40,617 nt of DNA from Prevotella brunnea (GCF_008016795.1 NZ_SDIK01000016.1:1-40617); one strand, 5' to 3'. Shown: positions 25,343 to 34,376, counted from the stretch's first letter. Notes: generated by a model not told the origin, from the sequence alone. A program made the numbers and translations.

Positions 25343-28300
25343 ATGGAAAAAAGGAACTACACCTTTAAAAAGACCCTCCTTGCCGTGGGTCTGCTCTTTC
25401 TCACGGGAGGATTCAACGGCTCCCCGTGCCATGCGGGCACACCGGCAACCGCCGTCACTCTCTCCCAGCTCTCCGCCGGCTATCCCAAGGAGAGTCTCAG
25501 CAGCCGTCTCGGCCGTATCCGCCATCGCTACGGGGTGGACATCAACTTCGACTCGTCCAAGATGGGCGGCATCACCGTTGCAGCCGGCAAGCCCGCCGGT
25601 GCGGAGCAGGACATCCGCGCCTGTCTCGCCGGCACCGCCTACAACTACCGCCAAGGTCCTGGCACCAACACCTACACCGTGTTCAGGGATGCCGCCAAGA
25701 AAACGGCACAGCCGTCCACCCAACCCACGGCGAATAGCCAGCAGCCCCAACGCCTTGCCGTGAAGCCCGACAATGCCACGGCAGCGCACGGCACCATTTC
25801 GGGAACGGTGCTCGACAAGGAGGGATTCCCCGTCATCGGCGCCACCGTCATGGTGGTGGGCATGAGCGGCAAGGGCGACGCCACCGACCTCAAGGGCCAC
25901 TACGCCATCACCGGTCTGCCCAGCCGCTCGTTCACCGTCGAGGCCTCGTGCATCTCCTATCAGAAGATGCGTGTCTCCGATGTCAAGGTGCACGGCGGCA
26001 GAACCACCAAGCTCGACTTCATCCTGCAGGAAGCCACCAGCGAGCTGCAGGGCGTCACCGTCACGGCGTCCTACAACAATGCCACGGCCAACGCCTTGCT
26101 CGCCCAGCAGAAGAACCGCATGGCCATGAGCGATGGCATCAGTGCAGACCTCATTCGTAAGACCCCCGACAACAACGTGGCGCAGGTCTTGGGCCGCGTC
26201 TCCGGCGTCACCATTGACAAGGGTAAATATGTGGTGGTGCGCGGCATGAGCGAACGTTACAACAACGTGCAGCTCAACGGGGCTGCCCTGCCCAGCACTG
26301 AGCCCAACAAGCGCAACTTCTCTTTCGATGTCATCCCCGCCGGACTGGTGGACAAGGTGACCATCGCAAAAACCTTCACCCCCGACTTGCCCGCCGAGTT
26401 CACGGGCGGATTGGTGGAGGTCAACACGCTGTCCGTGCCCACCAAGAAGTTTCTCAACGTGAGCATCGGCACGGGTATCAATACCATTTCCACCGGCAAA
26501 ACCATGGAGACGGGCATCAACTACGCCTCCGACTATCTCTTCGGCAATATCAAGGATCGCAAGTGGGCCACCGAGGACCATTCCGCCGAGGCAGCTGACG
26601 TGTACTGCAAGAACGCCGCACAGCGCAACCCCATCCAGTTTTTCAAGTACAAGGCCTTGCCGCTGCAGACCTACTCGCTCACGGCAGGCATTCCCATCAC
26701 CCTGCACAACGGCCACAAGCTCGGCGCTGTGCTCGCCCTGACCTACCGCAACGAGCAGACCATCCACAACATCAAGGAGGCACGAATGATCAGCGCCGAC
26801 TCCCTCTTCCGTACCAACCGAGCCTACAACTTCGTCACCGCCACCGGTGCCGTACTCAACATGGGCTGGCAGGCGCGCAACCACAAAATTACGTGGCGCA
26901 ATCTCTTCAATAACCGCTTCACCCACACCACCACCGACCGATTTATCGTCACCGATTACACCGCATGGTGGACCAGAGAGCTCTACAGCAACCCGCTGCG
27001 CACGTTGATGTTCCAGACACAGATGGACGGCGAGCACAAGTTCTGGGAGGATCAGCTCATCCTCACCTGGAATGCCTCCTACAACAAGGTGAACCGCACC
27101 AACCCCAACACTGCATTGGTCGAAGCGAATATGGTAGGTGACCGCTATACGACGAATATCTTTGGCTGGAGACCTGCCAGTGGCAGCGCCAGTCAATTTG
27201 ATCTTACCAGTGGTCATCTGATGTATTCCGACCTGAACGAAAGCAAGAAGACCGTAGGAGTCAACGTGGAGCATCCTTTCGAGGTGGCAGGCAACAAGCA
27301 GCGTGTCAAGGCTGGTTACATGGGTACCTTTCGCCGGTCCGACTTTTTCCAGCAGTACATCAAGCCCCACATAACAAGCCCTACCGGCCAATTACCGGAT
27401 AAAGGCTTACCCCTCAACGATGCCTTCAATCCCAAATGGTTCGAACAGGGCTTTGCGGTATATTCGCCGGTCGGCATCATGGGTTCATACGCTGACTATT
27501 ACGAGGGCAGCCAGGACGTGCATGCCGCCTATTTGATGGGCGATTTCACTTTCTTCAACCGTCTCCACCTCACCGCTGGCGTGCGTATGGAGGATGCCCA
27601 AACAAGCACCACCACGAGAACAGCCATCCTGACTTCTACGAGTGTTAACTGGAACGACACTACTATTTCCATTAAAAACACCGACTGGCTGCCCGCTGCC
27701 ACCTTGGTCTATAACATCACGCCCACGCTCAACGCCCGCCTGGCCTTCAGCAAGACCCTTGCCCGCCCTGAGTTCCGTGAACTCACGTTCACCCCATACT
27801 ATAGAGTGGAAGACCGCATGATTACCTATACAAAATTTGGAGATTACGTCAAGCAGTCCAAAATCACCAACTGGGACCTGCGCTTCGAGTGGTACCCATC
27901 CCTGGGCGAGGTGGTCTCATTGAGCCTATTCCACAAGAAGTTCAAGGATCCGGCAGAGGTCTATACCTGGCTAAGACAGGACGGTCACAACTACGACGAG
28001 ATTCATGCCAATCTGCCCGAAGCCACCGCCAAGGGCATCGAGCTGAACGTGCGCAAGTCGTTAGGATTCCTGCTGCCTGGCTCCTTCCTCCGTGACCTTT
28101 GGTTCACGGGCAACTTCTCGATTATCGATGGTACAGTGAAACTCAACTACGATGAGAGCATACAGAACAGTTATAAGAATCGCAGACGCCCATTAATGGG
28201 AATGTCGCCCTACACCGTGAACGCGGGGTTGGGCTACTTCGGTAAGAAGTTTAGCGCTACAGTCAACTATGGGCGTAAAGGACGCAGTCTGCTACTATCA

Positions 28301-28591
28301 GCGGAGAATGACGCGTATGACATCTACGAGAATCCGCGCAATGTGCTTGACCTACAACTTGCCGCCAAGTTCCTGAAAAATCGGCTTGAGGTGAAGTTCA
28401 ATGCCAGTGACCTGCTTCACGAAGACTACATCCTCTACCGCAACTGCCACGGGTACATCGATACAAGTGGCAACTGGTCGGATATTGTCGATTGGACGGA
28501 CAAGGGTATGGACTATACCCCCGGTGACTGGGTCATCAGCCGCATCAACAAGGGGGTGAATCTCTCTCTGACGGTAAGTTATCAACTTTAA
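25343..28591 (+). CDS. TonB-dependent outer-membrane receptor with signalling (STN) domain
   Basis: 1082 aa. Signal peptide (~1-32), then an STN domain at ~40-115 (ESLSSRLGRIRHRYGVDINF), the mark of receptors that signal to a FecR/ECF pair. A carboxypeptidase-regulatory-like domain follows at ~150-235 (GTISGTVLDKEGFPVIGATV), then the plug at ~250-360 with VRGMSERYNNVQLNGAALP and FTPDLPAEFTGGLVEV. The 22-strand barrel ends in the C-terminal NLSLTVSYQL. No SusD partner follows; instead come a beta-helix lipoprotein and secreted proteins, so this is not a standard glycan locus. The plug sequence resembles the subgroup seen with beta-helix lipoproteins. The ligand is not readable from sequence. 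Confidence 0.93.
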   Translation: MEKRNYTFKKTLLAVGLLFLTGGFNGSPCHAGTPATAVTLSQLSAGYPKESLSSRLGRIRHRYGVDINFDSSKMGGITVAAGKPAGAEQDIRACLAGTAYNYRQGPGTNTYTVFRDAAKKTAQPSTQPTANSQQPQRLAVKPDNATAAHGTISGTVLDKEGFPVIGATVMVVGMSGKGDATDLKGHYAITGLPSRSFTVEASCISYQKMRVSDVKVHGGRTTKLDFILQEATSELQGVTVTASYNNATANALLAQQKNRMAMSDGISADLIRKTPDNNVAQVLGRVSGVTIDKGKYVVVRGMSERYNNVQLNGAALPSTEPNKRNFSFDVIPAGLVDKVTIAKTFTPDLPAEFTGGLVEVNTLSVPTKKFLNVSIGTGINTISTGKTMETGINYASDYLFGNIKDRKWATEDHSAEAADVYCKNAAQRNPIQFFKYKALPLQTYSLTAGIPITLHNGHKLGAVLALTYRNEQTIHNIKEARMISADSLFRTNRAYNFVTATGAVLNMGWQARNHKITWRNLFNNRFTHTTTDRFIVTDYTAWWTRELYSNPLRTLMFQTQMDGEHKFWEDQLILTWNASYNKVNRTNPNTALVEANMVGDRYTTNIFGWRPASGSASQFDLTSGHLMYSDLNESKKTVGVNVEHPFEVAGNKQRVKAGYMGTFRRSDFFQQYIKPHITSPTGQLPDKGLPLNDAFNPKWFEQGFAVYSPVGIMGSYADYYEGSQDVHAAYLMGDFTFFNRLHLTAGVRMEDAQTSTTTRTAILTSTSVNWNDTTISIKNTDWLPAATLVYNITPTLNARLAFSKTLARPEFRELTFTPYYRVEDRMITYTKFGDYVKQSKITNWDLRFEWYPSLGEVVSLSLFHKKFKDPAEVYTWLRQDGHNYDEIHANLPEATAKGIELNVRKSLGFLLPGSFLRDLWFTGNFSIIDGTVKLNYDESIQNSYKNRRRPLMGMSPYTVNAGLGYFGKKFSATVNYGRKGRSLLLSAENDAYDIYENPRNVLDLQLAAKFLKNRLEVKFNASDLLHEDYILYRNCHGYIDTSGNWSDIVDWTDKGMDYTPGDWVISRINKGVNLSLTVSYQL

Positions 28592-28747
28592 TTCACCCGT
28601 AAGGGTACTACATCAATTCGAGATAGTATGCAAAAGGACCAGATACGAGAAAGTCCAGCCAAGTAAGATAACAACAGTGGAACTTTTCATCCTTGACGGT
28701 CCCGAGGCATCTATTAATAATCATTTATTAACTAAATTCATTCTATT

Positions 28748-30088
28748 ATGAAGAATTTTAAAAAGTTCGCCATGCTCCTCGTAGCAGTCATGGCAGTGGG
28801 AGTCACAATGACTTCGTGTTCAAATGAGGACGAAACAATCCCTGTAGTGAACAATGTACGTGCAACGGAAACGCTGTCGAGTATCATCAGTGCTGACAAG
28901 ACGTTGTACAGCAATGTCACCTATCAGCTCAGTGGAAAAACCTACGTCACCAACGGTGCCACGCTCACCATTCAGCCGGGTACACGCATTGAGGGTCTTT
29001 ACAACAGTGAAAACACCATGGCTTCTGCTCTAATCATCACCCGTGGGTGCAAAATCATGGCTCAGGGTACAGCCGATAAGCCTATCGTGTTCACAGCCCA
29101 AAATGGACAGAAAGGCGGATGGGGCGGTCTCGTCATTCTTGGCAAGGCTGTTGTCAATCAGGGCACGGAGTGTGCCATTGAGGGCATCGACGCATCCACA
29201 GCACCCGCAGGCGTGGACATCCATTTCGGCGGTACGAACGACAACGACAATTCTGGCGTGTTGAGCTATGTACGCGTGGAATATGCCGGTGCCAGCATTG
29301 CTGCCGACAATGAGCTGAACGCCTTCACCTTCGGTGGCGTGGGTCGTGGTACGCGGCTCGACCACTGCCAGGCATTTCATGGTGCCGACGATGCCTTCGA
29401 GTTCTTCGGCGGATGCGTCAACGGCAAGTACCTTGTTTCCACTGCCACCGACGACGATGGTCTCGACTTCGACTGGGGGTACACAGGAACTATCCAGTAT
29501 GCGCTGGTCACCATCGAGCCTACCATGAAATATTCGAAAGACCCGAATGGTATCGAATGTGACAATGACAAACTTGGTTCTACAAAGACTCCCTTCACTC
29601 ATCCCGTATTGAGCAATTTGACGATAAAAGGAACTACAAAAGGACAGGTAGCGCAGGTTGGTGAAAGTGGAACTGCTCTGAAGTCTTGCGCTGATTTCCG
29701 TCGCAACTGTGAGTTCACATTGATCAACAGTGTGGTCTATGGTTTTCCGAGAGGCATTCTGAGAGAAACCAAGAACTCTAACTATGTTTTAGAAAACAAT
29801 GTTATTTGTGCTGCTTCAAATGGACAGGTAGCTGGTATTAACTTCAGTGCCGACAAAGCTACGAATGATACCTTTACCCCATCGGCTTCCAATGTGGGAC
29901 TGACGGATTATAGCCTCATCAAACTTAACAATCCATGGGGCAATTACAAGACTAAGGCTTTGATACCGCTTGGCAATCCTGCCATGACGGGGGCCTATTC
30001 TCTCTCCGGCATTGAGGCTGTCAATTATAAAGGTGCGTTCAACCCCAGATTAAAAACAGTCTGGACGGCCCAGGCTTGGGTAAGATAA
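28748..30088 (+). CDS. Right-handed beta-helix surface lipoprotein
   Basis: 446 aa. Lipoprotein signal with lipobox GVTMTSC near residue 24. The body consists of beta-helix-like repeats: LTIQPGTRIEGLY, GGWGGLVILGKAVVN, AIEGIDAS, DNSGVLSYVRVEYAG, FGGVGRGTRLDHCQAF, DDAFEFFGG. These landmarks match a large Bacteroidetes family of secreted or surface beta-helix proteins often encoded next to TonB receptors. The second half loses strict repeats (TLINSVVYGFPRGILRET). It follows the receptor by 156 bp. It likely acts at the cell surface with the receptor, for example in ligand capture; that role is inferred. No catalytic site recognised. Confidence 0.8.
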   Translation: MKNFKKFAMLLVAVMAVGVTMTSCSNEDETIPVVNNVRATETLSSIISADKTLYSNVTYQLSGKTYVTNGATLTIQPGTRIEGLYNSENTMASALIITRGCKIMAQGTADKPIVFTAQNGQKGGWGGLVILGKAVVNQGTECAIEGIDASTAPAGVDIHFGGTNDNDNSGVLSYVRVEYAGASIAADNELNAFTFGGVGRGTRLDHCQAFHGADDAFEFFGGCVNGKYLVSTATDDDGLDFDWGYTGTIQYALVTIEPTMKYSKDPNGIECDNDKLGSTKTPFTHPVLSNLTIKGTTKGQVAQVGESGTALKSCADFRRNCEFTLINSVVYGFPRGILRETKNSNYVLENNVICAASNGQVAGINFSADKATNDTFTPSASNVGLTDYSLIKLNNPWGNYKTKALIPLGNPAMTGAYSLSGIEAVNYKGAFNPRLKTVWTAQAWVR

Positions 30089-30104
30089 ATATAAAATATT
30101 CTCA

Positions 30105-30138
30105 GGATAGTAGGCCAGCCAAGGTTGGCTTACCATCC
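30105..30138 (+). terminator. Imperfect 16-bp hairpin between beta-helix and secreted-protein genes
   Basis: 30105-30120 pairs with 30123-30138 with a few mismatches (GGATAGTAGGCCAGCC against GGTTGGCTTACCATCC), followed by a short T-rich stretch. It may cause partial termination or stabilise upstream mRNA. Confidence 0.5.
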
Positions 30139-30168
30139 TTTGATACGTTTAATTAAAAAGAAAAACAA

Positions 30169-31077
30169 ATGAAAACCAAAAATTTACTTTTTGCCCTGCT
30201 GCTACTTGGCAGCGCAACTGTTGTTAATGCGCAGGAGAATCTACTTAGTAATCCAGGGTTTGAAGGTGAGACAATCGTCATTGATGAGGTAAACGGTATC
30301 ATTCATCCGAAAGGTTGGCTTGATCCATGGGATTTTGAAGAAGGGGATGCTCATTTCAACACAATTATCTCCGAAGCTCATTCCGGCAACGCAGCGCTGT
30401 ATATGATGTATGCTTCCGACGGTTATCCAAGTGGAGGTAATGAGATACAGTGTATAGATGCCTCTGTTACAGGGTTAGATAAGGTATATACGTTTTCTTT
30501 CTGGTACAAAGTAATCAAGGCGAAAAACTATAAAGGGAGGCCTATAGAATGGGAATACTGCATTGGAATGTGGCACACCTCCGACAGCGATGAAATAGGT
30601 AATGCAGATGCTGTGGCAGAGCAAGGCATAGATTCACAAGGCATAGTCACAAATGGAGAGGCTATAGAGGGAGACTGGAAGTTCGCTACTGTCGATTATG
30701 ATTTTGGAGACCGTTTGGCAAGATATGCTCCAAGCGAATTTTATACCTACGACAAGAGCAAGATGAAATATTTATTAATTGGAGTGAAAGTTATTTTTGG
30801 CGACCTCTTGCTCGATGACTTCTCCCTGACTGTGAAGGGTGGCACGAGCGGTATCGAGACCACAACCGCCAATCAGCCTTTGCCCGTGAAGGTAGATGGT
30901 GGCGAGCTGTATGTGGGCGGCGTGAAAGGTAGCCGCATCACTGTGTACGACGCCATTGGCAGGACGGTGGCCAACACTGTGGCAACCAGCGAAACCACCC
31001 ACATCGGCAACCTGCCCAAGAACCAACTGTTGGTGGTGAAAGCCGGAAACAAGACGGCAAAGGTAATGATGAGATAA
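30169..31077 (+). CDS. Secreted protein with galactose-binding-like fold and T9SS-like tail
   Basis: 302 aa. Signal peptide MKTKNLLFALLLLGSATVVNAQ cut after NAQ. The mature start ENLLSNPGFEG and later AHSGNAALYMMYASDG, YTFSFWYKV are typical of galactose-binding/carbohydrate-binding jelly rolls. The last ~75 residues (ITVYDAIGRTV, HIGNLPKN, LLVVKAGNKTAKVMMR) resemble a type A C-terminal sorting domain of type IX secretion, usually removed when the cargo is attached to the surface. It is 80 bp after the beta-helix gene and probably co-transcribed. Ligand unknown. Confidence 0.75.
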   Translation: MKTKNLLFALLLLGSATVVNAQENLLSNPGFEGETIVIDEVNGIIHPKGWLDPWDFEEGDAHFNTIISEAHSGNAALYMMYASDGYPSGGNEIQCIDASVTGLDKVYTFSFWYKVIKAKNYKGRPIEWEYCIGMWHTSDSDEIGNADAVAEQGIDSQGIVTNGEAIEGDWKFATVDYDFGDRLARYAPSEFYTYDKSKMKYLLIGVKVIFGDLLLDDFSLTVKGGTSGIETTTANQPLPVKVDGGELYVGGVKGSRITVYDAIGRTVANTVATSETTHIGNLPKNQLLVVKAGNKTAKVMMR

Positions 31078-31097
31078 TTCATAATGCATAATGCATA

Positions 31098-31130
31098 ATT
31101 ACTTTCCGTTGGTCAGTGACCTGCGGTTCA
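31098..31130 (+). repeat. 33-bp dispersed repeat, copy 1
   Basis: Matches 32029-32061 at 31 of 33 positions. It begins ATTACTTTCCGTTGGTC and is preceded by AT-rich TAATGCATAATGCATAATT-type sequence in both places. The two copies flank the lipoprotein gene at 31279-31995. Confidence 0.8.
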
Positions 31131-31278
31131 TAATGCACAATGCATCATTATTTCCATCCAGACTGTTATCATGCACTTGGATAAAAATGCTATCGGTCGG
31201 AGGAATCATAACAACAAGGTGGTGTGCCGCACACTCTGCTGGCAACTCCGCCTTGTTTCTACCAAAATATTGTAAAGA

Positions 31279-31995
31279 ATGAAAATACTCAATCAAATCT
31301 TTCTCACGGCAACAGCCGTGGTGCTGCTTGCGGGTTGCAGCTATAACGACGAGCCCTTGGACGGCGGCTACTATCATCTGACGGTGGCAGAGCCCTATTC
31401 GTATGACTCTTGCTATTTCATGCTGGATGGTCAGAGTTTTTCTGGTAAGACAGCAAGTCTATCTAAGGATAGGGGTTTCACGAACAGCACCTACCGCGTC
31501 CGCGCAGATGCGAAGGGCGTGTTGCAGGGCTTTCGCAAAGGAGCCGACCAGCCCGATTTCTCTATGAACGTGGACCTGAGCCAGCAGCGTGACTTCACCT
31601 TCGTGCAATTGCCGGGGCAGAAACTCATGACACCCGACGAGTCGGAAGGTGGCGAGCCGATGCCTACAGAGCCAGGACACGTCAAAGCCCGCTTCTTCTA
31701 CACAGACAAGACCTATCCCGACATTCACCACATGCGTGTGCAAATACTCAGTGGCAAAAATCCGTTTTCCAGCAAGAAGCTCTTATCCGTGTTGTTGGAA
31801 CAGAACGTGCCGGGGCAGTTCGTGGAGATAGACACCACGGCTGTGCAGGGAAATTTTTATTTTCGCCTGTACAATGCCGACGTGACACCCGAGAAGCGTA
31901 TCGGCTTTATGCCCACGCTGATGAAGTTTGACAGCGATGCCCGTCAGACCTTGCAGGTGAATGGACATTCGGGAAATATTGAATATGAGTTTTAA
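31279..31995 (+). CDS. Lipoprotein of unknown function
   Basis: 238 aa. Signal MKILNQIFLTATAVVLLAGC with a clear lipobox LAGC. The mature protein is beta-rich: GGYYHLTVAEPYSYDSCYF, DFSMNVDLSQQRDFTFVQLPG, GNFYFRLYNADVTPEKR. No membrane segments follow the signal. No family recognised. It stands between two copies of a 33-bp dispersed repeat, so it may be a separately acquired cassette or simply bounded by intergenic repeats. Position suggests co-function with the TonB receptor group and the PstS-like protein downstream. Confidence 0.7.
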   Translation: MKILNQIFLTATAVVLLAGCSYNDEPLDGGYYHLTVAEPYSYDSCYFMLDGQSFSGKTASLSKDRGFTNSTYRVRADAKGVLQGFRKGADQPDFSMNVDLSQQRDFTFVQLPGQKLMTPDESEGGEPMPTEPGHVKARFFYTDKTYPDIHHMRVQILSGKNPFSSKKLLSVLLEQNVPGQFVEIDTTAVQGNFYFRLYNADVTPEKRIGFMPTLMKFDSDARQTLQVNGHSGNIEYEF

Positions 31996-32028
31996 TGAAC
32001 AATGCACAATTCATAATTCATCATGCTC

Positions 32029-32061
32029 ATTACTTTCCGTTGGTCGGTGACCTTCGGTTCA
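32029..32061 (+). repeat. 33-bp dispersed repeat, copy 2
   Basis: Second copy of the repeat at 31098-31130, two differences. It runs directly into the 21-bp tandem repeat array. Confidence 0.8.
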
Positions 32062-32164
32062 AAGTTTAAAGATCAAACCTCAAAGTTCAAAGTTCAAACC
32101 TCAAAGTTCAAAGTTCAAACCTCAAAGTTCAAAGTTCAAACCTCAAAGTTCAAAGTTCAAAGTT
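32060..32164 (+). repeat. 21-bp tandem repeat array, five units
   Basis: Units start at 32060 (diverged), 32081, 32102, 32123 and 32144 (last one altered at the end), built from the 7-mer CAAAGTT. Since 21 is a multiple of three, the array stays open in the frame of the PstS-like gene and would encode repeated KFKVQTS. It is most likely non-coding leader. Confidence 0.85.
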
Positions 32165-32166
32165 CA

Positions 32167-33231
32167 ATGTTCAAAGTAAAAAATATCTTATTGATGCTCT
32201 GTATGTTCTCCATCACCACTCATGCGGAGAACGGGAGCGTGGTGAAGGCTCCATCGGCTGCCTCGCACAAGACGGTGGTGACGGCAGCCGGAGCAACGCT
32301 GCCCCTGCCTTTCTACAACAAAGCGTTCGAGTTGTACTGGGAGAAAAACGACGTACCCGTGACCTATGCCGGTATCGGCTCGGAGCGGGGTCTGAAAGCT
32401 CTGCAACGCCGACAGATCGACTTTGCGGGCGTGGACGTGCTGCCCACCAAAGCAGAGCGCGACAGCCTGCCGGGAAAGGTGCTGGCACTGCCCACCTGTA
32501 TGGGGGCGGTGACCGTGGCCTACAACCTGAAGGGTACGGACAACCTGCGGCTGACGGGCGAACTGCTGGCCGACATCTTCATGGGTAAAATCGTGAAGTG
32601 GAACGATGCCCGCATTGCAGCGGTGAACCCCAAGCTATCACTGCCCGACCGGGAGATTACCCCCGTGTTCCGTCTCGACGGCAGCGGCACCACCTACGTG
32701 TTCTCCCAGTATCTCTCAAAGGTGAGCGACGCATGGAAAAACGCTATGGGCGTGGGCAAGAAGATAGGCTGCAAGGTGGGCGTGGCTGCCAATGGCAATA
32801 CTGGCGTGGCAGGCCTGGTGGAACGCATACCAGGAAGCATCGGCTATGTGGCGACGGAATACACCACCGCCTTCGACACGCAACGGGCATGGCTGCGCAA
32901 TGCCGCCGGCACGTTTGTGCTGCCCACGCAGGAGAGCATCATGGCTGCTGCCGAACAGGAGGGCAATGCCACCGACATCACCAACGCCACCGATGCCGGG
33001 GCATACCCCATCAGCTGCTACACCTGGGTGTTGGTGTATCAGGAGCAGAGCTACGCCTTGCGGTCATATCATGAGGCACAGGAGACGGTGAGCGTTCTGC
33101 GCTGGCTGCTCAGCCCAGAGGCACAGGAGCTGACCACCCGTCTGCTCTACTCGCCACTGCCCACCCGCACCGCTGCCGCCGCCGCACGTCTGCTGGACAG
33201 CATGACGTATGAGGGCAAGAAGATGAAATAG
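32167..33231 (+). CDS. PstS-like periplasmic phosphate-binding protein, orphan
   Basis: 354 aa from ATG 32167. I chose this start because MFKVKNILLMLCMFSITTHA is a good signal peptide; the start 144 bp upstream would put the tandem array in front of it. Phosphate-binding protein features: VTAAGATLPLPFYNKAF, VTYAGIGSERGLKALQRRQIDFAGVDVLP, and the phosphate-contact loop FRLDGSGTTYVFSQYL. IGYVATEYTTAF and YTWVLVYQEQSY follow. No pstC, pstA or pstB is nearby, so it does not obviously feed a local ABC transporter. With the TonB receptor group it may hand phosphate or a phosphorylated ligand across the periplasm (inference). Confidence 0.85.
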   Translation: MFKVKNILLMLCMFSITTHAENGSVVKAPSAASHKTVVTAAGATLPLPFYNKAFELYWEKNDVPVTYAGIGSERGLKALQRRQIDFAGVDVLPTKAERDSLPGKVLALPTCMGAVTVAYNLKGTDNLRLTGELLADIFMGKIVKWNDARIAAVNPKLSLPDREITPVFRLDGSGTTYVFSQYLSKVSDAWKNAMGVGKKIGCKVGVAANGNTGVAGLVERIPGSIGYVATEYTTAFDTQRAWLRNAAGTFVLPTQESIMAAAEQEGNATDITNATDAGAYPISCYTWVLVYQEQSYALRSYHEAQETVSVLRWLLSPEAQELTTRLLYSPLPTRTAAAAARLLDSMTYEGKKMK

Positions 33232-33272
33232 CTCCCCCCCGCCTCTTTGACGTCCTCAAAAGAAACATCCCC

Positions 33273-33301
33273 TCATGAGGACTCCTCATGAAAACTTTTT
33301 T
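33273..33301 (+). terminator. Terminator after PstS-like gene
   Basis: Perfect stem TCATGAGG / CCTCATGA (33273-33280 with 33284-33291), 3-nt loop, followed by AAACTTTTTT. It closes the TonB locus. Confidence 0.75.
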
Positions 33302-33769
33302 ATTCTTCATAACTTGAACGCTTGTGGCGCACCGCAACTTACCCCTGCGGTCGTCCACAGGCGTTTTTGTTTGCCTTGTAGTCTCGATGGCGGAGAAAAT
33401 CCTGAACCTTATCAAAAATTCCTGTTGAGTATGAATATTCCATCCGTGTCCGTCAGATAATTGACAAAAGCAGTCTCACTCCTTCTTCATAGGAAGCGTT
33501 GGGTAACGTTAAATACTTGGTTGGTTGGTCGATTTAAACTGATTGGTTTTCGTTTTCCACCATTTTTGCTTATATTTTTGTAGCAAAAATTTAATTTCTA
33601 TTTCCTGTCAAACCATTTTGACCCAAGAAAGGAAACCAGAAATTCTACATTCGATGAAACGGAAGCCATGGAAGGATTTTTTGCATTTTTGATATTCCCT
33701 CAGCAAGATAGATGCTCATTCTCTTTTGGATCTCAGTGCAATATTGCCCTCATTTAAAATCAGAAGATT
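33302..33769. other. Intergenic boundary between TonB locus and mobile region
   Basis: No supported gene. It holds a short ACCGCA/TGCGGT hairpin near 33333, an AT-rich stretch with a TATTTTTG box at 33573-33580 that could be a promoter for the next genes, and tiny frames under 30 codons. Composition changes here from GC-rich to AT-rich. Confidence 0.5.
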
Positions 33770-34099
33770 ATGCCAAAAGTAGAAAGAGTTATCCATCCAA
33801 CGACATGGATTAGGGAAATTCATGTAGGCCAGTTGAAGATCACCAATGTATCACTGGACAAGCGTCACAGCTTTGTGAACATGATCAGCGATTACAACCG
33901 CTCTTGGGGAGCCATCGCTGGTAAGTTCATCCATTACAGCTACAACAGCTATGGCTGCCGGCTGGCCATCTATGCAGTATCATCAGAGGAACGTAAACAG
34001 GAATTAAACAAGGAAACAGATGAAGGAAAATGGAAAGAAAAACTCCCCATTGATTTCTACGGAAAGAAAGAATGGGAAGCGGAAAGCGAGCATGACTGA
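33770..34099 (+). CDS. Mobile-region protein of unknown function
   Basis: 109 aa, soluble, with a conserved-looking core REIHVGQLKITNVSLDKRH and WGAIAGKFIHYSYNSYGCRLAIYAV and a charged C-terminal tail (RKQELNKETDEGKWKEK). No family recognised. Its last bases overlap the start of the HTH gene (ATGACTGA arrangement), so the two are translationally coupled. Given the primase-helicase downstream it is probably part of the same mobile element. Confidence 0.6.
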   Translation: MPKVERVIHPTTWIREIHVGQLKITNVSLDKRHSFVNMISDYNRSWGAIAGKFIHYSYNSYGCRLAIYAVSSEERKQELNKETDEGKWKEKLPIDFYGKKEWEAESEHD

Positions 34100-34295
34100 T
34101 TTCATGGCTGCCAGTCATGGAGTACTTAACACCTCGGACACGGTCTATACCGTGCCCGACATCGCCCTTATGCTCGGACGCAAGGAGTGTACCATCAGGA
34201 AGCGCATCGAAAAAGGCCTTATCCCAGCTCATAAGATGGGTCGTTGTTGGTATGTCCTGAAATCGGAGTTCATTGCAGAATTAAGAGATACTTAG
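34092..34295 (+). CDS. Excisionase-like helix-turn-helix protein
   Basis: 67 aa from ATG 34092 (MTDFMAASHG); a longer in-frame start at 34020 would run further inside the previous gene. The core TVYTVPDIALMLGRKECTIRKRIEKGLIPAHKMGRCWYVLKSEF is a MerR/HTH_17-type winged helix, as in phage and transposon excisionases (Xis) and element regulators. It overlaps the preceding gene by 8 bp. A strong hairpin follows before the primase gene. No integrase is in the window, so an excision role is inferred only. Confidence 0.8.
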   Translation: MTDFMAASHGVLNTSDTVYTVPDIALMLGRKECTIRKRIEKGLIPAHKMGRCWYVLKSEFIAELRDT

Positions 34296-34328
34296 CAAAT
34301 CCTCTAAATAACAAGTGACTAAGTAGAA

Positions 34329-34376
34329 GCCCTTGGCCGACCCGCTGAGAAGCCAGTCGGCTGAGGCATTTTTTTG
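34329..34376 (+). terminator. Terminator or attenuator before primase-helicase gene
   Basis: GCC and CCGAC pair with GTCGG and GGC around a ~12-nt loop, followed by a T-run beginning near 34369. It lies between the HTH gene and the primase gene and could limit read-through. Confidence 0.75.

Noticed and set aside
25316..27391. 691-codon minus-strand frame
   Set aside because: Antisense to the TonB receptor gene in GC-rich DNA, where stop codons are rare; composition (GGG, VVG, HLV runs) is not protein-like.
32060..32164. CRISPR array or protein repeat domain
   Set aside because: Units are contiguous with no spacers, and the signal peptide starts after the array, so it is a simple tandem repeat in the leader.
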